Positions 38,910 to 48,303 of a stretch of 52,665 nt of DNA are shown here, piece by piece. A model generated the notes under the pieces. That model was given only the letters and a program-made list of their open reading frames with translations. It did not search any database and was not told where the DNA came from. Within the stretch, counting starts at the first letter, position 1; every line of letters starts with the position of its first letter. The translations under genes and the position numbers were made by a program. The stretch is from an uncultured beta proteobacterium (GTDB taxonomy: Bacteria > Pseudomonadota > Gammaproteobacteria > Burkholderiales > Burkholderiaceae_C), in assembly GCA_903920695.1 (NCBI GenBank), contig CAIXNB010000055.1, positions 1 to 52,665 of the forward strand, given 5' to 3'.

Positions 38910-39703
38910 CTAAACGCATCATCCCCTGCCTGGATGTGACGGGCGGGCGGGTCGTCAAGGGTGTTAATTTTGTCGAGCTGCGCGATGCCGGTGATCCGGT
39001 CGAGATCGCGGCACGCTACAACGAGCAGGGGGCTGACGAGCTGACCTTTCTCGACATCACCGCCACCAGCGACGGGCGCGACCTGATCCTGCACATCATC
39101 GAGGCCGTGGCATCCCAGGTCTTTATTCCGCTGACAGTTGGCGGTGGCGTGCGCACGGTCGACGATGTGCGCCGCCTGCTCAACGCCGGCGCTGACAAGA
39201 CCAGTTTCAACTCAGCTGCGATTGCCGATCCGCAGGTCATCCGCGACGCGTCGCGCAAATACGGCGCGCAGTGCATCGTGGTGGCGATCGATGCCAAGCG
39301 CCGCAGCGCGGCCGATGAGCAGCGTACGGCCGCAGGCGGCACCCTCATGGGCCCGGGCTGGGACGTCTACAGCCATGGCGGGCGCAAGAACACCGGGCTT
39401 GACGCCGTGAGCTGGGCGCGCCAGATGGCGGAGTTCGGCGCTGGCGAGATTCTGCTTACCAGCATGGACCGCGACGGCACCAAGGCCGGTTTTGATCTGG
39501 CGCTGACGCGCGCGGTGAGCGATGCCATCAGTGTGCCTGTGATCGCCTCGGGCGGCGTTGGCACGCTCGACCACCTGGCCGATGGCATCCAACTCGGCGG
39601 CGCCGATGCGGTGCTGGCGGCCAGCATCTTTCACTATGGCGAATTCACCGTCGCCCAGGCCAAGGCCAGAATGGCCGAGCGCGGCATCCCGGTGCGGCTA
39701 TGA
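38903..39703 (+). CDS. hisF: Imidazole glycerol phosphate synthase, cyclase subunit
   Basis: A 266-residue TIM-barrel cyclase that makes IGP and AICAR with HisH. Catalytic Asp11 is in [15 protein letters not shown] and the second Asp in [12 protein letters not shown] loop around residues 133-150 ([15 protein letters not shown]) is longer than in E. coli. Its ATG lies within the end of the nucleotidyltransferase gene (seven-base overlap), so its translation may depend on that gene. Confidence 0.97.
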   Translation: MLAKRIIPCLDVTGGRVVKGVNFVELRDAGDPVEIAARYNEQGADELTFLDITATSDGRDLILHIIEAVASQVFIPLTVGGGVRTVDDVRRLLNAGADKTSFNSAAIADPQVIRDASRKYGAQCIVVAIDAKRRSAADEQRTAAGGTLMGPGWDVYSHGGRKNTGLDAVSWARQMAEFGAGEILLTSMDRDGTKAGFDLALTRAVSDAISVPVIASGGVGTLDHLADGIQLGGADAVLAASIFHYGEFTVAQAKARMAERGIPVRL

Positions 39704-40089
39704 ACTGGCTCGACGCAATCAAGTGGGACGCGCAGGGTCTGGTGCCCGTGATCGCGCAGGAAGCGGCTTCGGGCGATGTGCTGATGTTCGCCTGGATGAA
39801 CCGCGAGGCGCTGCAAAAGACAGCCGAGCTTGGCCGTGCTGTTTATTTCAGCCGCTCGCGCGGCAAGCTCTGGTTCAAGGGCGAAGAGTCCGGTCATGTG
39901 CAGACGGTGCATGAAATCCGCATCGATTGCGACCAGGATGTGATCCTGCTCCAGGTCAGCCAACTCGGGCACAGCCCCGGCATTGCTTGCCACACCGGGC
40001 GCCACAGCTGTTTTTTTAGCGTCTTTCGTGATGGCCAGTGGCAGGTCACAGAGCCGGTCTTGAAAGACCCGCAAACCATCTACAAATAA
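39700..40089 (+). CDS. hisI: Phosphoribosyl-AMP cyclohydrolase
   Basis: A 129-residue zinc enzyme of the third histidine step. The metal residues are in [13 protein letters not shown] and [10 protein letters not shown], with the N-terminal [12 protein letters not shown]. It overlaps hisF by four bases (ATGA). HisI and HisE are separate proteins here, not fused as in enterics. Confidence 0.97.
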   Translation: MNWLDAIKWDAQGLVPVIAQEAASGDVLMFAWMNREALQKTAELGRAVYFSRSRGKLWFKGEESGHVQTVHEIRIDCDQDVILLQVSQLGHSPGIACHTGRHSCFFSVFRDGQWQVTEPVLKDPQTIYK

Positions 40090-40095
40090 GCTTCT

Positions 40096-40476
40096 ATGTC
40101 CTCCAATCTTTCCGCCACTGATTCACTCGCCGCGCTGGCGCGTGTCATCGAAAGCCGCCTGCCGCACAACGGTGGCAACCCGGACGCCAGCTACGTTGCG
40201 CTCCTGCTGCACAAGGGGCCAGATGCCTTCCTGAAAAAAATTGGGGAGGAGGCGACCGAGGTTGTGATGGCGGCCAAGGATGTCGATTACGGTGGCGACA
40301 AGACCAAGATCGTCAACGAGGTGGCTGATCTGTGGTTTCACTGCATGATCGCCTTGGCGCACTATGGCCTGAGTCCGGCCGATGTGCTGGCTGAGTTGGA
40401 GCGCCGCGTTGGCACCAGTGGTCTCGAAGAAAAGGCCTTGCGCAAGGCGTTGGCGCGCGAGGGTGAAAGCAAGTGA
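40096..40476 (+). CDS. hisE: Phosphoribosyl-ATP pyrophosphatase
   Basis: A 126-residue MazG-like pyrophosphohydrolase of the second histidine step. The acidic metal-binding helix motif [14 protein letters not shown] and [13 protein letters not shown] are intact. It starts six bases after hisI and is the last his gene in the run. Confidence 0.97.
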   Translation: MSSNLSATDSLAALARVIESRLPHNGGNPDASYVALLLHKGPDAFLKKIGEEATEVVMAAKDVDYGGDKTKIVNEVADLWFHCMIALAHYGLSPADVLAELERRVGTSGLEEKALRKALAREGESK

Positions 40477-40504
40477 GCCCGCGCGCAACAGGGAGCACAC
40501 CGGC

Positions 40505-40879
40505 ATGAATGAGTCGACGCTCGACGCCGACCCGAACTGCCTGTTCTGCAAGATCGTGGCCGGCAAAATTCCGTCGCGCAAGGTCTATGAGGACGAGGAA
40601 ATTTTCGTCTTCCATGACATCCACCCCTGGGCGCCGGTGCATTTCCTGATGATCCCGAAGCGCCACATTCCTTCACTGGCCTTGGTTGGCGACGCGCACG
40701 TTGCCTTGCTCGGGCGCATGATGGTGCTGGCGCCGAAACTGGCTTTGCAGGAAGGCTGTAACCCCTACCCGAATGGCGGCTTTCGACTGTTGAGCAATAT
40801 TGGCGCCGAAGGTCGGCAGGAGGTGCAGCATCTGCACATTCACGTCATGGGCGGACCGCGGCCCTGGCTTCGAGGTTAA
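40505..40879 (+). CDS. HIT-family nucleotide-binding protein (HinT-like)
   Basis: A 124-residue histidine-triad protein with the nucleophile motif QHLHIHVMGG (HxHxHxx) and zinc-like N-terminal CLFCKIVAGKIPS. Family members hydrolyse purine phosphoramidates and related nucleotides. The ATG at 40505 has an AGGGAG site upstream; the longer frame overlaps hisE. Its place after hisE and before tatA is common in betaproteobacteria. Confidence 0.92.
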   Translation: MNESTLDADPNCLFCKIVAGKIPSRKVYEDEEIFVFHDIHPWAPVHFLMIPKRHIPSLALVGDAHVALLGRMMVLAPKLALQEGCNPYPNGGFRLLSNIGAEGRQEVQHLHIHVMGGPRPWLRG

Positions 40880-40946
40880 TTTCGGGATATTTCGCCGTGC
40901 GTCGGCTGCGCCGATTAAAATCGGCTTCAACCGTTAGGAGAGACAC

Positions 40947-41186
40947 ATGGGACTTTCGACAACACACCTGATTATTTTCCTGATCATCATCGTCGTGATT
41001 TTCGGCACCAAGAAGCTGCGCAACATCGGCGCTGACCTTGGTGGCGCCGTCAAGGGATTCAAGGACGGCATGCGCGACGGCAATGAAAAGCCGGCCGAGG
41101 CAGCACCAGCACCGGTGCAACAGGTGGCTGGCAGTGCACCGGCGGCCAAGGAAACCATCGACGTCGAAGCCAAGAACAAGGTCTGA
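40947..41186 (+). CDS. tatA: Sec-independent protein translocase TatA
   Basis: A 79-residue protein with one N-terminal membrane helix, the FG hinge ([12 protein letters not shown]), an amphipathic helix and an Ala/Pro-rich tail. It forms the translocation pore of the twin-arginine pathway. A strong TTAGGAGAG ribosome site precedes it. A small hairpin, GCCGAT-TAAA-ATCGGC, lies at 40910-40925 upstream without a T-run. Confidence 0.96.
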   Translation: MGLSTTHLIIFLIIIVVIFGTKKLRNIGADLGGAVKGFKDGMRDGNEKPAEAAPAPVQQVAGSAPAAKETIDVEAKNKV

Positions 41187-41199
41187 TGGGTTCGCGTAA

Positions 41200-41664
41200 G
41201 TGATTGATATCGGGGTTACCAAGCTCGCCATCATTGGTGCCATCGCACTGCTGGTCATAGGCCCGGAAAAGCTGCCCAGTGTGGCCAAGACCGCCGGCAC
41301 CCTGCTCGGGCGGGCGCGCCGCTATGTTGCGGACGTGAAGGCCGAAGTCAATCGCTCGATGGAGCTTGACGAACTCAAGAAGGTTAAGGAAACAGTGGAA
41401 AACGCGGCGCGCGACGTCGAGCACTCAATCCAGACCAGCGCCGCTGATTTTGAGAAGAACTGGGCTGAGACCACCGGCATCGCCACCGAGGCTTCGTCTG
41501 CTGAGACCTACACCCGCGTCCCCGAGTACAAACATCCGCGCAAGAAATGGCGCCTCAAGCAGGGTGCTACGCCGCGCTGGTACAAAGTCCGCAGCGGTAT
41601 CCGCACCAATGCCTTGTCGGGCGCGGCCCGGGTGGCGCACTTTCGACCGACCCGATCCAACTGA
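41200..41664 (+). CDS. tatB: Sec-independent protein translocase TatB
   Basis: A 154-residue Tat receptor component with membrane helix, the Gly-Pro hinge ([17 protein letters not shown]) and a long amphipathic/charged region; the C-terminus is basic. The start is GTG at 41200. Its stop overlaps the tatC start by one base (TGATG). Confidence 0.95.
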   Translation: MIDIGVTKLAIIGAIALLVIGPEKLPSVAKTAGTLLGRARRYVADVKAEVNRSMELDELKKVKETVENAARDVEHSIQTSAADFEKNWAETTGIATEASSAETYTRVPEYKHPRKKWRLKQGATPRWYKVRSGIRTNALSGAARVAHFRPTRSN

Positions 41665-42437
41665 TGACAGATCCCACCGACGAACTGGCTGGCACCGAGC
41701 AGCCCTTTGTACAGCACCTGATCGAGCTGCGCGACCGCCTCCTGCGTGCGATCTATGGCATCGCTGCCGTGTTCACGGTGCTGGTGTTTTACCCCGGGCC
41801 GTCCAAGCTCTACGATCTGCTGGCCATGCCGCTGGTCAAGACCTTGCCGGAAGGCTCGCGCATGATCGCGGTCGGCGTCGTCTCGCCCTTTCTGGTGCCG
41901 ATCAAGGTCTCGGTGATGGCCGCGATTGCGCTGTCCCTGCCCTGGATTCTTTACCAGGTCTGGGCATTTGTCGCGCCGGGGCTCTACAAGCATGAGAAGA
42001 AATTGGTGCTGCCGCTGGTGGCGGCCAGCACCGTGCTGTTCTACCTGGGCGCAGCCTTTTGCTACTTCTTCGTCTTCGGCCAGGCCTTTCCGGCGATTCA
42101 GCGCATGGCGCCGACCTCGGTTGCTGTCAGCCCCGACATCGAGGCCTATCTCGATTTCGTCATTACCATGTTCATCGCCTTTGGCGTCGCCTTCGAGGTG
42201 CCGATCGCGGTCGTGATTCTGGCGCGCATGGGCATCGTGACGATTGCGCAGCTCAAATCGTTTCGCACCTATTTCGTGGTCGGCGCTGCCGCCGTGGCCG
42301 GCCTGGTGACACCGCCGGACCCGGTTTCCATGATCGCCCTGCTGCTGCCAATGTGCCTGCTCTACGAGTTCGGTATCCTGGCGGCGCAAGTCTTCATCAA
42401 GCACACCGCTGCCCCTGATGATGCGGCTGAAAAATGA
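41664..42437 (+). CDS. tatC: Sec-independent protein translocase TatC
   Basis: A 257-residue membrane protein with six hydrophobic segments that recognises twin-arginine signals. Family features include FVQHLIELRDRLLRAI at the N-terminus, the segment QVWAFVAPGLYKHEKK and, late, TPPDPVSMIALLLPMCLLYE. The chosen ATG gives the normal start; a longer frame would overlap tatB. A candidate substrate in the window is MsrP. A dispersed repeat begins two bases after the stop. Confidence 0.97.
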   Translation: MTDPTDELAGTEQPFVQHLIELRDRLLRAIYGIAAVFTVLVFYPGPSKLYDLLAMPLVKTLPEGSRMIAVGVVSPFLVPIKVSVMAAIALSLPWILYQVWAFVAPGLYKHEKKLVLPLVAASTVLFYLGAAFCYFFVFGQAFPAIQRMAPTSVAVSPDIEAYLDFVITMFIAFGVAFEVPIAVVILARMGIVTIAQLKSFRTYFVVGAAAVAGLVTPPDPVSMIALLLPMCLLYEFGILAAQVFIKHTAAPDDAAEK

Positions 42438-42438
42438 T

Positions 42439-42518
42439 GCCCCCACGCTTGTCGCTGCGCGTACTGCGCTGCCCCCCGAGGGGGCGCAACCCGCCTTGGG
42501 GCGGCCCGGCGGCGGGTT
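42439..42518 (+). repeat. Dispersed palindromic repeat, copy 2
   Basis: It starts right after the tatC stop: GCCCCCACGCTTG, the hairpin GCCCCC-CGA-GGGGGC, then a second hairpin with stem AACCCGCC (42488-42495) and GGCGGGTT (42511-42518) around the loop TTGGGGCGGCCCGGC, identical to the loop in copy 1. The repeat ends four bases before the next gene's ATG and so forms its leader. Confidence 0.8.
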
Positions 42519-42522
42519 AATC

Positions 42523-43437
42523 ATGTCGTTGCCCGCTGATATCACGGTCTTCGAGCGCGGCTGGCTCTCGTCCAACAACATTCTGATCCAGGGTCGTGAA
42601 GCCACGGCGCTGATCGACACTGGCTACGTCACGCATGCGCCGCAAACACTGGCGCTGGTCGAAGCAGCCTTGCATGGGCGCGCGCTTGATCTGGTGGTCA
42701 ACACCCATTTGCACAGCGACCACTGTGGTGGCAATGCCGCGCTGCAAGCGCGTTACCCGGCCCTGCGCACCTTGATCCCGCCCGGTGCCTCACAGCATGT
42801 GCGTGATTGGGACCCACAGGCCTTGACCTATGCCCCCACCGGACAGAACTGCCCGCAATTCCGCTTCGATGCCGTGCTGCAGCCCGGCACCGAGGTCAAA
42901 CTCGGTGACACGCCGTGGCAGGTGCACGCAGCGCCGGGGCATGACCCGCATTCGGTGATCCTGTTCGAGCCGGCCGCACGCCTGCTGGTGTCGGCCGATG
43001 CGCTGTGGGAACGCGGTTTTGGTGTGGTCTTTCCGGAACTTGAAGGGCTTGACGCCTTCGACGCCGTGGCGCAGACCATCGACCTGATCGAAGCGCTTGC
43101 GCCCTTGCAGGTGATCCCGGGCCACGGCTCGGTTTTTTCCGATGTGACGGCTGCCATCGCGCGCGCCCGGCAGCGGCTCGATGGCTTCGTCGCCAGCCCC
43201 GAAAAACACACGCGCCACGCAGCCAAGGTCTTGCTCAAGTTCAAGTTGCTGGAGATGCAAGAACTGGAGTTCGCCAGCTTCGTCGCCTGGGCGCAGGGCA
43301 CGCCTTACTTTGCTCTGATCGCGCAGCGGCATTTTGCCGGCATTGATTCAGAGCGCTGGATCGATGCGCTGATCGACGACCTGATCCGCGCCGGCGCTGC
43401 CCTGCGCGAGGGCACGCTGATCCGCAACGTCGGCTGA
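42523..43437 (+). CDS. Metallo-beta-lactamase-fold hydrolase
   Basis: A 304-residue MBL-fold protein with the binuclear metal motif NTHLHSDHCGGN and later histidines in AAPGHDPHSV and VIPGHGSVF. The C-terminal 80 residues are helical and may be a substrate-binding lid. The substrate is unknown; glyoxalase II-like, lactonase or arylsulfatase-like activities are all possible. I chose the ATG at 42523; the frame is open upstream through the repeat to 42418, but that part is repeat sequence. The ribosome site, if any, is the repeat's GGCGGG. Confidence 0.85.
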   Translation: MSLPADITVFERGWLSSNNILIQGREATALIDTGYVTHAPQTLALVEAALHGRALDLVVNTHLHSDHCGGNAALQARYPALRTLIPPGASQHVRDWDPQALTYAPTGQNCPQFRFDAVLQPGTEVKLGDTPWQVHAAPGHDPHSVILFEPAARLLVSADALWERGFGVVFPELEGLDAFDAVAQTIDLIEALAPLQVIPGHGSVFSDVTAAIARARQRLDGFVASPEKHTRHAAKVLLKFKLLEMQELEFASFVAWAQGTPYFALIAQRHFAGIDSERWIDALIDDLIRAGAALREGTLIRNVG

Positions 43438-43586
43438 GTGCCTTAGACGCCGTACACGCACGGGGCGCAAGGCCATGCCTTGCCAAACCTTGGCTTTGCC
43501 AAGATACTCCAAAAAAACAGTTCGCCAGCTTGCCGCCTGCCCGCAGAGCGCGAAGACATGGCAATCCAACGTTTCAGGAGACCTTC

Positions 43587-45155
43587 ATGTACCCAGGCAA
43601 GTACGCCACCCAGCACGCCAACCGGGCGGCCTTCATCATGGCCGACAGCGGCGAGGCCATGAGCTATGCCGAGCTCGAACGGCGCAGCAACCAGTTGGCC
43701 CATCTGTTGCGCGACCAGGGCCTCAAGCGCCTGGACCACTACAGCGTGTTCATGGAGAACAACAATCGGTTCGTTGAGACCTGCGTGGCGGGGGAGCGCA
43801 CCGGGCTTTATTACACCTGCATCAATTCCTACCTCACGGCGGGTGAGCTGGCCTACATTCTTAACAACAGCGAGTCGCAGCTGCTCATCACCTCGAAGGA
43901 CCGCTTCGAGGTCGCCCGCCAGGCCTTGATTGACTGCCCCCGTGTGGCCCTGTGCCTGGTGGTCGGCGGTGGCGCGGAACTGGAAGGGCAGGTGGGTGCG
44001 GCCATCGTGCGCGACTATGAGTCGGCGCTGGCCGGCCAGGCCGGCAGTGTTGTCGCTGACGAAGCGCAGGGCACGGCCATGCTTTATTCCTCAGGCACAA
44101 CGGGCCGGCCCAAAGGGGTGCTGCGGCCCCTGCCGGAAGTTCCCCCGAGCCAGGGTATTGCGCTCAATGCCCTGCTGCAGCAACTCTGGCAGTGCCAGGA
44201 GGGCATGGTCTATCTGTCGCCGGCGCCCCTCTACCACTCGGCACCGCTGGCCAATGTCAGCATGGTGATTCGCAACGGCGGCACTGCCATCATCATGGAA
44301 CATTTCGATCCCGAGCAGTACCTGGCGTTGATCGAGCGCTACCGCGTGACGCACACACAACTGGTGCCCACCATGTTCAGCCGCATGCTCAAGCTCCCGA
44401 GCGACATTCGCTCGCGCTATGACCTGTCGTCGCTGAAAATCGCGATTCACGCCGCCGCGCCGTGTCCGCCACAGGTCAAGGAGCAGATGATCGAATGGTG
44501 GGGGCCCATCATCCATGAATACTATGGCGCGACCGAAGCGCTGGGTTTTACCGCCTGCAACAGCGCAGAATGGCTGGCCCACCGCGGCACCGTGGGTCGG
44601 GTCCTCTTCGGTGATCTGCACATCCTGGATGAGCAGATGCAGCCCATGCCCCAAGGCGTGCCAAACGAGATCTGGTTCAAGACGGCCTCGCCTTTTGTTT
44701 ATTACAACGACCCGGAACGCACGGCCCTGACCTGCTCGCCCGATGGCAGCATGACCACTGTGGGCGACATCGGTTACGTCGACGCCGACGGCTTCCTGTA
44801 CCTGACTGACCGCTCCACCTACATGATCATTTCGGGCGGCGTCAACATCTATCCGCAGGAATGCGAGAACCTGCTGATCAGCCATCCCAAAGTCGCTGAC
44901 GCGGCCGTTTTTGGTGTCCCCAATCAGGACCTGGGCGAAGAAGTGAAAGCGGTGGTGCAAGCCATGCCCGGCATTGCCACCGGTCCCGAACTGACGCAGG
45001 AGTTGATGGACTATTGCGCTGCGCACCTGTCGCGTCAGAAGTGTCCGCGCAGCGTGGACTTCAGCGAACAGTTGCCGCGCACGCCGACCGGCAAACTGTT
45101 CAAGCGCCAGTTGCCCGACCCCTACTGGGTCGGGCATGCCAGCCGCATTGTCTGA
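43587..45155 (+). CDS. Acyl-CoA synthetase (AMP-forming, ANL superfamily)
   Basis: A 522-residue adenylate-forming ligase that would join a carboxylic acid to CoA. The P-loop is LYSSGTTGRPKGV, later motifs are EYYGATEALG, the hinge region YLTDRSTYMIISGGVNIYP and the catalytic lysine near the C-terminus in PRTPTGKLFKRQ. The chain length or type of acid is not evident; it resembles long-chain and aryl-acid CoA ligases. The ATG at 43587 follows CAGGAG. The 149 bases before it show no gene or clear promoter. Confidence 0.9.
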   Translation: MYPGKYATQHANRAAFIMADSGEAMSYAELERRSNQLAHLLRDQGLKRLDHYSVFMENNNRFVETCVAGERTGLYYTCINSYLTAGELAYILNNSESQLLITSKDRFEVARQALIDCPRVALCLVVGGGAELEGQVGAAIVRDYESALAGQAGSVVADEAQGTAMLYSSGTTGRPKGVLRPLPEVPPSQGIALNALLQQLWQCQEGMVYLSPAPLYHSAPLANVSMVIRNGGTAIIMEHFDPEQYLALIERYRVTHTQLVPTMFSRMLKLPSDIRSRYDLSSLKIAIHAAAPCPPQVKEQMIEWWGPIIHEYYGATEALGFTACNSAEWLAHRGTVGRVLFGDLHILDEQMQPMPQGVPNEIWFKTASPFVYYNDPERTALTCSPDGSMTTVGDIGYVDADGFLYLTDRSTYMIISGGVNIYPQECENLLISHPKVADAAVFGVPNQDLGEEVKAVVQAMPGIATGPELTQELMDYCAAHLSRQKCPRSVDFSEQLPRTPTGKLFKRQLPDPYWVGHASRIV

Positions 45156-45162
45156 AACAGGA

Positions 45163-45186
45163 ACGGTACCCGCAGGTACCGTCTTC
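45163..45186 (+). terminator. Hairpin between convergent genes
   Basis: ACGGTACC-CGCA-GGTACCGT (45163-45182) is a perfect eight-pair stem just after the acyl-CoA synthetase stop. The T-run is weak (CTTC). A second hairpin, AGCTGAA...TTCAGCT (45193-45213), covers the end of the convergent glcB. Together they may end both transcripts. Confidence 0.45.
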
Positions 45187-45207
45187 ATGTTGAGCTGAAT
45201 AGCCGGT

Positions 45208-47448
45208 TCAGCTTGCAGCCGGAGCGTTCGCCGCCGCCTTCACCTTCAGCCGCCACGCATGCAGCAGTGGCTCGGTGTAGCCGCTGGGCTGCGTCAAGCC
45301 CTTGAACACGAGGTCGCAGGCGGCTTGATAGGCCATCGAGGTGTCGAAGTGGCCGGCCATGTTCTGGTACAGCGGGTCGCCCGCGTTTTGCTGATCGACC
45401 ACGGCGGCCATGCGCTCGAAGGTTTCGCGCACCTGGGCTTCCGTGACGACACCATGGTGTAGCCAGTTCGCCATGTGCTGGCTGCTGATGCGCAGGGTGG
45501 CGCGGTCTTCCATCAGTGCCACGTTGTGGATGTCGGGCACCTTGGAGCAGCCCACGCCCTGATCTACCCAGCGCACCACATAGCCGAGGATGCCTTGTGC
45601 GTTGTTGTCGAGTTCCTGCTGGCGCTCGGCCGCGCTCCAGTTCGGCGTGGCAGTGACCGGCACGTGCAGCAGGCCGCTGAGCAGGGCGTCGTGTTCGGTC
45701 TTGGCGTCGCGCGTGGCGTGCAGGGCTTCGAGTTCCTTTTGCACGTCGCTGACTAGCACCTGGTGGTAGTGCAGCGCATGCAGCGTGGCGCCGGTTGGGC
45801 TGGGCACCCAGGCCGTGTTGGCACCGGCTTTGGGGTGCGCAATTTTTTGTTCCAGCATGGCCTTCATCAGGTCCGGCATGGCCCACATGCCCTTGCCGAT
45901 CTGCGCCTTGCCGCGCAGGCCGCAGGCCAGGCCCACCAGCACGTTGTTGCGCTCGTAGGCGTGGATCCAGACGCTGCTCTTCATGTCGCCCTTGCGGATC
46001 ATGGCGCCCGCCTGCATGGCGCTGTGCATCTCGTCGCCGGTGCGGTCCAGGAAGCCGGTGTTGATGAAGGCGACACGGCTGCTGGCCGCAGCAATGCAGG
46101 CTTTCAGGTTGACGCTGGTGCGGCGCTCTTCGTCCATGATGCCGAGCTTGACCGTGCTGTCAGCCAGGCCCAGCATTTTCTCGACGCGGCCGAATAGTTC
46201 GCTGGCAAACGCGACTTCTGCCGGGCCGTGCATCTTCGGCTTGACGATGTAGACCGAGCCCTTGCGTGAATTGCGAATGGCATCCTTGGTCGTGCATTGG
46301 AGGTCGTGCAGCGCTATCGTGGTGGTGACGACGGCGTCCATGATGCCTTCGGGAATTTCGCGCGTCTGGCCCTGCTTGTCGGTGTAGAGAATGGCCGGGT
46401 TCGTCATCAGGTGGCCGACGTTGCGCACGAACATCAGCGAGCGGCCGTGCAGCGTGACGGCTTTGCCCTTGCCAGCGGGCGGCGTGTAGACGCGGTCGCC
46501 ATTGAGGCCGCGCGTAAAGGTCTGCGCGCCTTTGCTCACCTCTTCGGTCAGCGTGCCCTGCAGGATGCCGAGCCAGTTGCTATAGGCCAGCACTTTGTCG
46601 TCAGCGTCAACTGCCGCGACCGAGTCTTCCAGATCCAGGATGGTGGAGAGTGCGGCTTCCAGCACCAGATCGCAGACGCCAGCCGGGTCGGTTGCGCCAA
46701 TCGGTGTCGTGCGGTCGATCTGGATGTCCAGGTGCAGACCGTTGTGCTGCAGCAGCACGCTGCTCGGCGCCTTGGCATCGCCCTGGTAGCCGATCAGTTG
46801 CGCTGGGTTCTGCAAGCTGGTATTGCCGCCGTCGGCGAGCTTCACGGCGAGCTTGCCGTCCTTGATGCGGTAGCCGACCGAATCCAGGTGCGAACCCTTG
46901 CGCAGCGGTGCCGTGCGGTCGAGCACGTGGCGTGCGTATTCAATCACCTTGTCGCCGCGCTTCGGGTTGTAAGCCTTGCCCTTTTCACAGCCATCGGCTT
47001 CGCTGATGGCGTCCGTGCCGTAGAGCGCGTCGTATAGGCTGCCCCAGCGCGAATTGGCAGCGTTCAGGGCGTAGCGCGCGTTCAGGATCGGCACCACCAG
47101 TTGCGGCCCGGCCTGCACGGCGAGTTCGGCGTCGACCTTCGCAGTGCTGATGCGGACCTTCTTCGGCGCCGGAACCAGGTAGCCGATTTTTTCGAGGAAG
47201 GCGCGGTAGGTCGCCATGTCGCCAATCGGCCCCGGATGCGCACTATGCCAGGCATCGAGCTCAGTCTGCAGGCGGTCGCGCTCAGTCAGCAAGGCGCTGT
47301 TTTTCGGTGCCAGGTCGGCCACGATGGCGTCGAAGCCTTTCCAGAATTTCGCGGCGCTGATGCCGGTGCCTGGCAGTACGCGGCTCTCGATGAACTGATG
47401 CAGGACGTCGGCAACTTGCAGGCGGTGGACAGAGGTGCGTGAGGTCAT
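45208..47448 (-). CDS. glcB: Malate synthase G
   Basis: A 746-residue monomeric enzyme that condenses glyoxylate with acetyl-CoA to form malate. Typical regions are [38 protein letters not shown] and [15 protein letters not shown], with the C-terminal plug near [19 protein letters not shown]. The ATG at 47448 is chosen because it overlaps the stop of the upstream haloacid dehalogenase (ATGA) and gives the normal N-terminus; the longer frame is arginine-rich overlap. The two genes are therefore one operon. Confidence 0.97.
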   Translation of the reverse strand: MTSRTSVHRLQVADVLHQFIESRVLPGTGISAAKFWKGFDAIVADLAPKNSALLTERDRLQTELDAWHSAHPGPIGDMATYRAFLEKIGYLVPAPKKVRISTAKVDAELAVQAGPQLVVPILNARYALNAANSRWGSLYDALYGTDAISEADGCEKGKAYNPKRGDKVIEYARHVLDRTAPLRKGSHLDSVGYRIKDGKLAVKLADGGNTSLQNPAQLIGYQGDAKAPSSVLLQHNGLHLDIQIDRTTPIGATDPAGVCDLVLEAALSTILDLEDSVAAVDADDKVLAYSNWLGILQGTLTEEVSKGAQTFTRGLNGDRVYTPPAGKGKAVTLHGRSLMFVRNVGHLMTNPAILYTDKQGQTREIPEGIMDAVVTTTIALHDLQCTTKDAIRNSRKGSVYIVKPKMHGPAEVAFASELFGRVEKMLGLADSTVKLGIMDEERRTSVNLKACIAAASSRVAFINTGFLDRTGDEMHSAMQAGAMIRKGDMKSSVWIHAYERNNVLVGLACGLRGKAQIGKGMWAMPDLMKAMLEQKIAHPKAGANTAWVPSPTGATLHALHYHQVLVSDVQKELEALHATRDAKTEHDALLSGLLHVPVTATPNWSAAERQQELDNNAQGILGYVVRWVDQGVGCSKVPDIHNVALMEDRATLRISSQHMANWLHHGVVTEAQVRETFERMAAVVDQQNAGDPLYQNMAGHFDTSMAYQAACDLVFKGLTQPSGYTEPLLHAWRLKVKAAANAPAAS

Positions 47449-48227
47449 GGTGTGGTGATCTTTGAAACGGAAGGGAATGGAAAAAAAGCGAGGACGTCGC
47501 GCAGGTTCTCGCCGCTGCGCGTGGCTTGCGTGCCGAGTTCTTCGAACGGCAACTGGTAGCGGTTCACCCATAACGTCTGGTAGCCGTACCAGGTGGCGGC
47601 CAGCGCGTCCCAGGCATTGCTGCTGACAAACAAAATTTGTTTGGCGGCCAGACCGGTGGCCTGCTCGCCGAGCGCGTAGGCGTCCGGGTGGGTTTTGTAC
47701 TTGCGGATCGGATCGACACTGATGACATGATCGAGCAGACCGTCAAGACCGGCCGACTTGACGGCCAGATTGAGCATGGCGGCGTCGCCGTTGCTCAGAA
47801 TGCCGGTAGGGATGCCCTGCGCCTTGAGCGCAGCGAGGACGGTCTTGATTTCGGGAAAGGCGCTTAAGTGCCGGTACTGGTTCATCAGGCGCTCGATCTG
47901 CGTCTCAAAATCCGTGTCGTCACCCGGCGCCAGGGCTGGAGCGACGATGCGCTTGAGGGCGTAGACCAGCGCAGCGCGCGTCAGCGCCCAGAACGGCTGG
48001 TAATGCGCGCCGTGGTTGCTGGTGGTGACCAGCCGCGTGTAGTCGATCTGCTTGTCGCGCCAGAGCAAGCCCAAGGCCTGGCCATGGCCTGGAAAGAGTT
48101 GCTCGGCCAGCAGGCCGACGCTGTACACGTCGAACAGCGTACCGTAGGCGTCGAACAGCACGGCGCGCGGCACATCTGCCGGGCAGGCTTTGGACTTTTC
48201 AGCGGTAGTGGGCCTTGTTTTGGACAT
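47445..48227 (-). CDS. Haloacid dehalogenase, type II
   Basis: A 260-residue HAD enzyme close to L-2-haloacid dehalogenases. The residues required in L-DEX are present by motif: nucleophile Asp26 and Thr30 (FDAYGTLFD), Arg57 (LLWRDKQ), Ser145 (ILSNGD), Lys178 and Tyr184 ([10 protein letters not shown]), and Ser202, Asn204 and Asp207 (VSSNAWD). It would hydrolyse 2-haloacids such as chloroacetate to the hydroxyacid (glycolate). It is translationally coupled to glcB, which uses glyoxylate, one oxidation step beyond glycolate. A glycolate oxidase is not in the window. Confidence 0.88.
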   Translation of the reverse strand: MSKTRPTTAEKSKACPADVPRAVLFDAYGTLFDVYSVGLLAEQLFPGHGQALGLLWRDKQIDYTRLVTTSNHGAHYQPFWALTRAALVYALKRIVAPALAPGDDTDFETQIERLMNQYRHLSAFPEIKTVLAALKAQGIPTGILSNGDAAMLNLAVKSAGLDGLLDHVISVDPIRKYKTHPDAYALGEQATGLAAKQILFVSSNAWDALAATWYGYQTLWVNRYQLPFEELGTQATRSGENLRDVLAFFPFPSVSKITTP

Positions 48228-48240
48228 GGCTCTACTTTAT

Positions 48241-48269
48241 TCGATACCTTCCAATCGATTAATAGTCAA
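48241..48269 (-). promoter_or_regulatory. Candidate sigma-70 promoter for the dehalogenase-glcB pair
   Basis: On the minus strand TTGACT (48269-48264), a 17-base spacer, then TATCGA (48246-48241) lie in an AT-rich 76-base gap between kup and the dehalogenase. The predicted start would be only about seven bases from the ATG, so this is a weak assignment. Confidence 0.3.
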
Positions 48270-48303
48270 TTAATCCATTTATACGTGACAAAAATGATGG
48301 TAA

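Noticed and set aside
40910-40925. GCCGAT-TAAA-ATCGGC as a terminator before tatA
   Set aside because: The stem has only six pairs and no T-run follows; it may be chance.
43470-43500. GCCAA...TTGGC palindromes between the MBL gene and the acyl-CoA synthetase gene
   Set aside because: The stems are five pairs with no T-run or repeat partner elsewhere.
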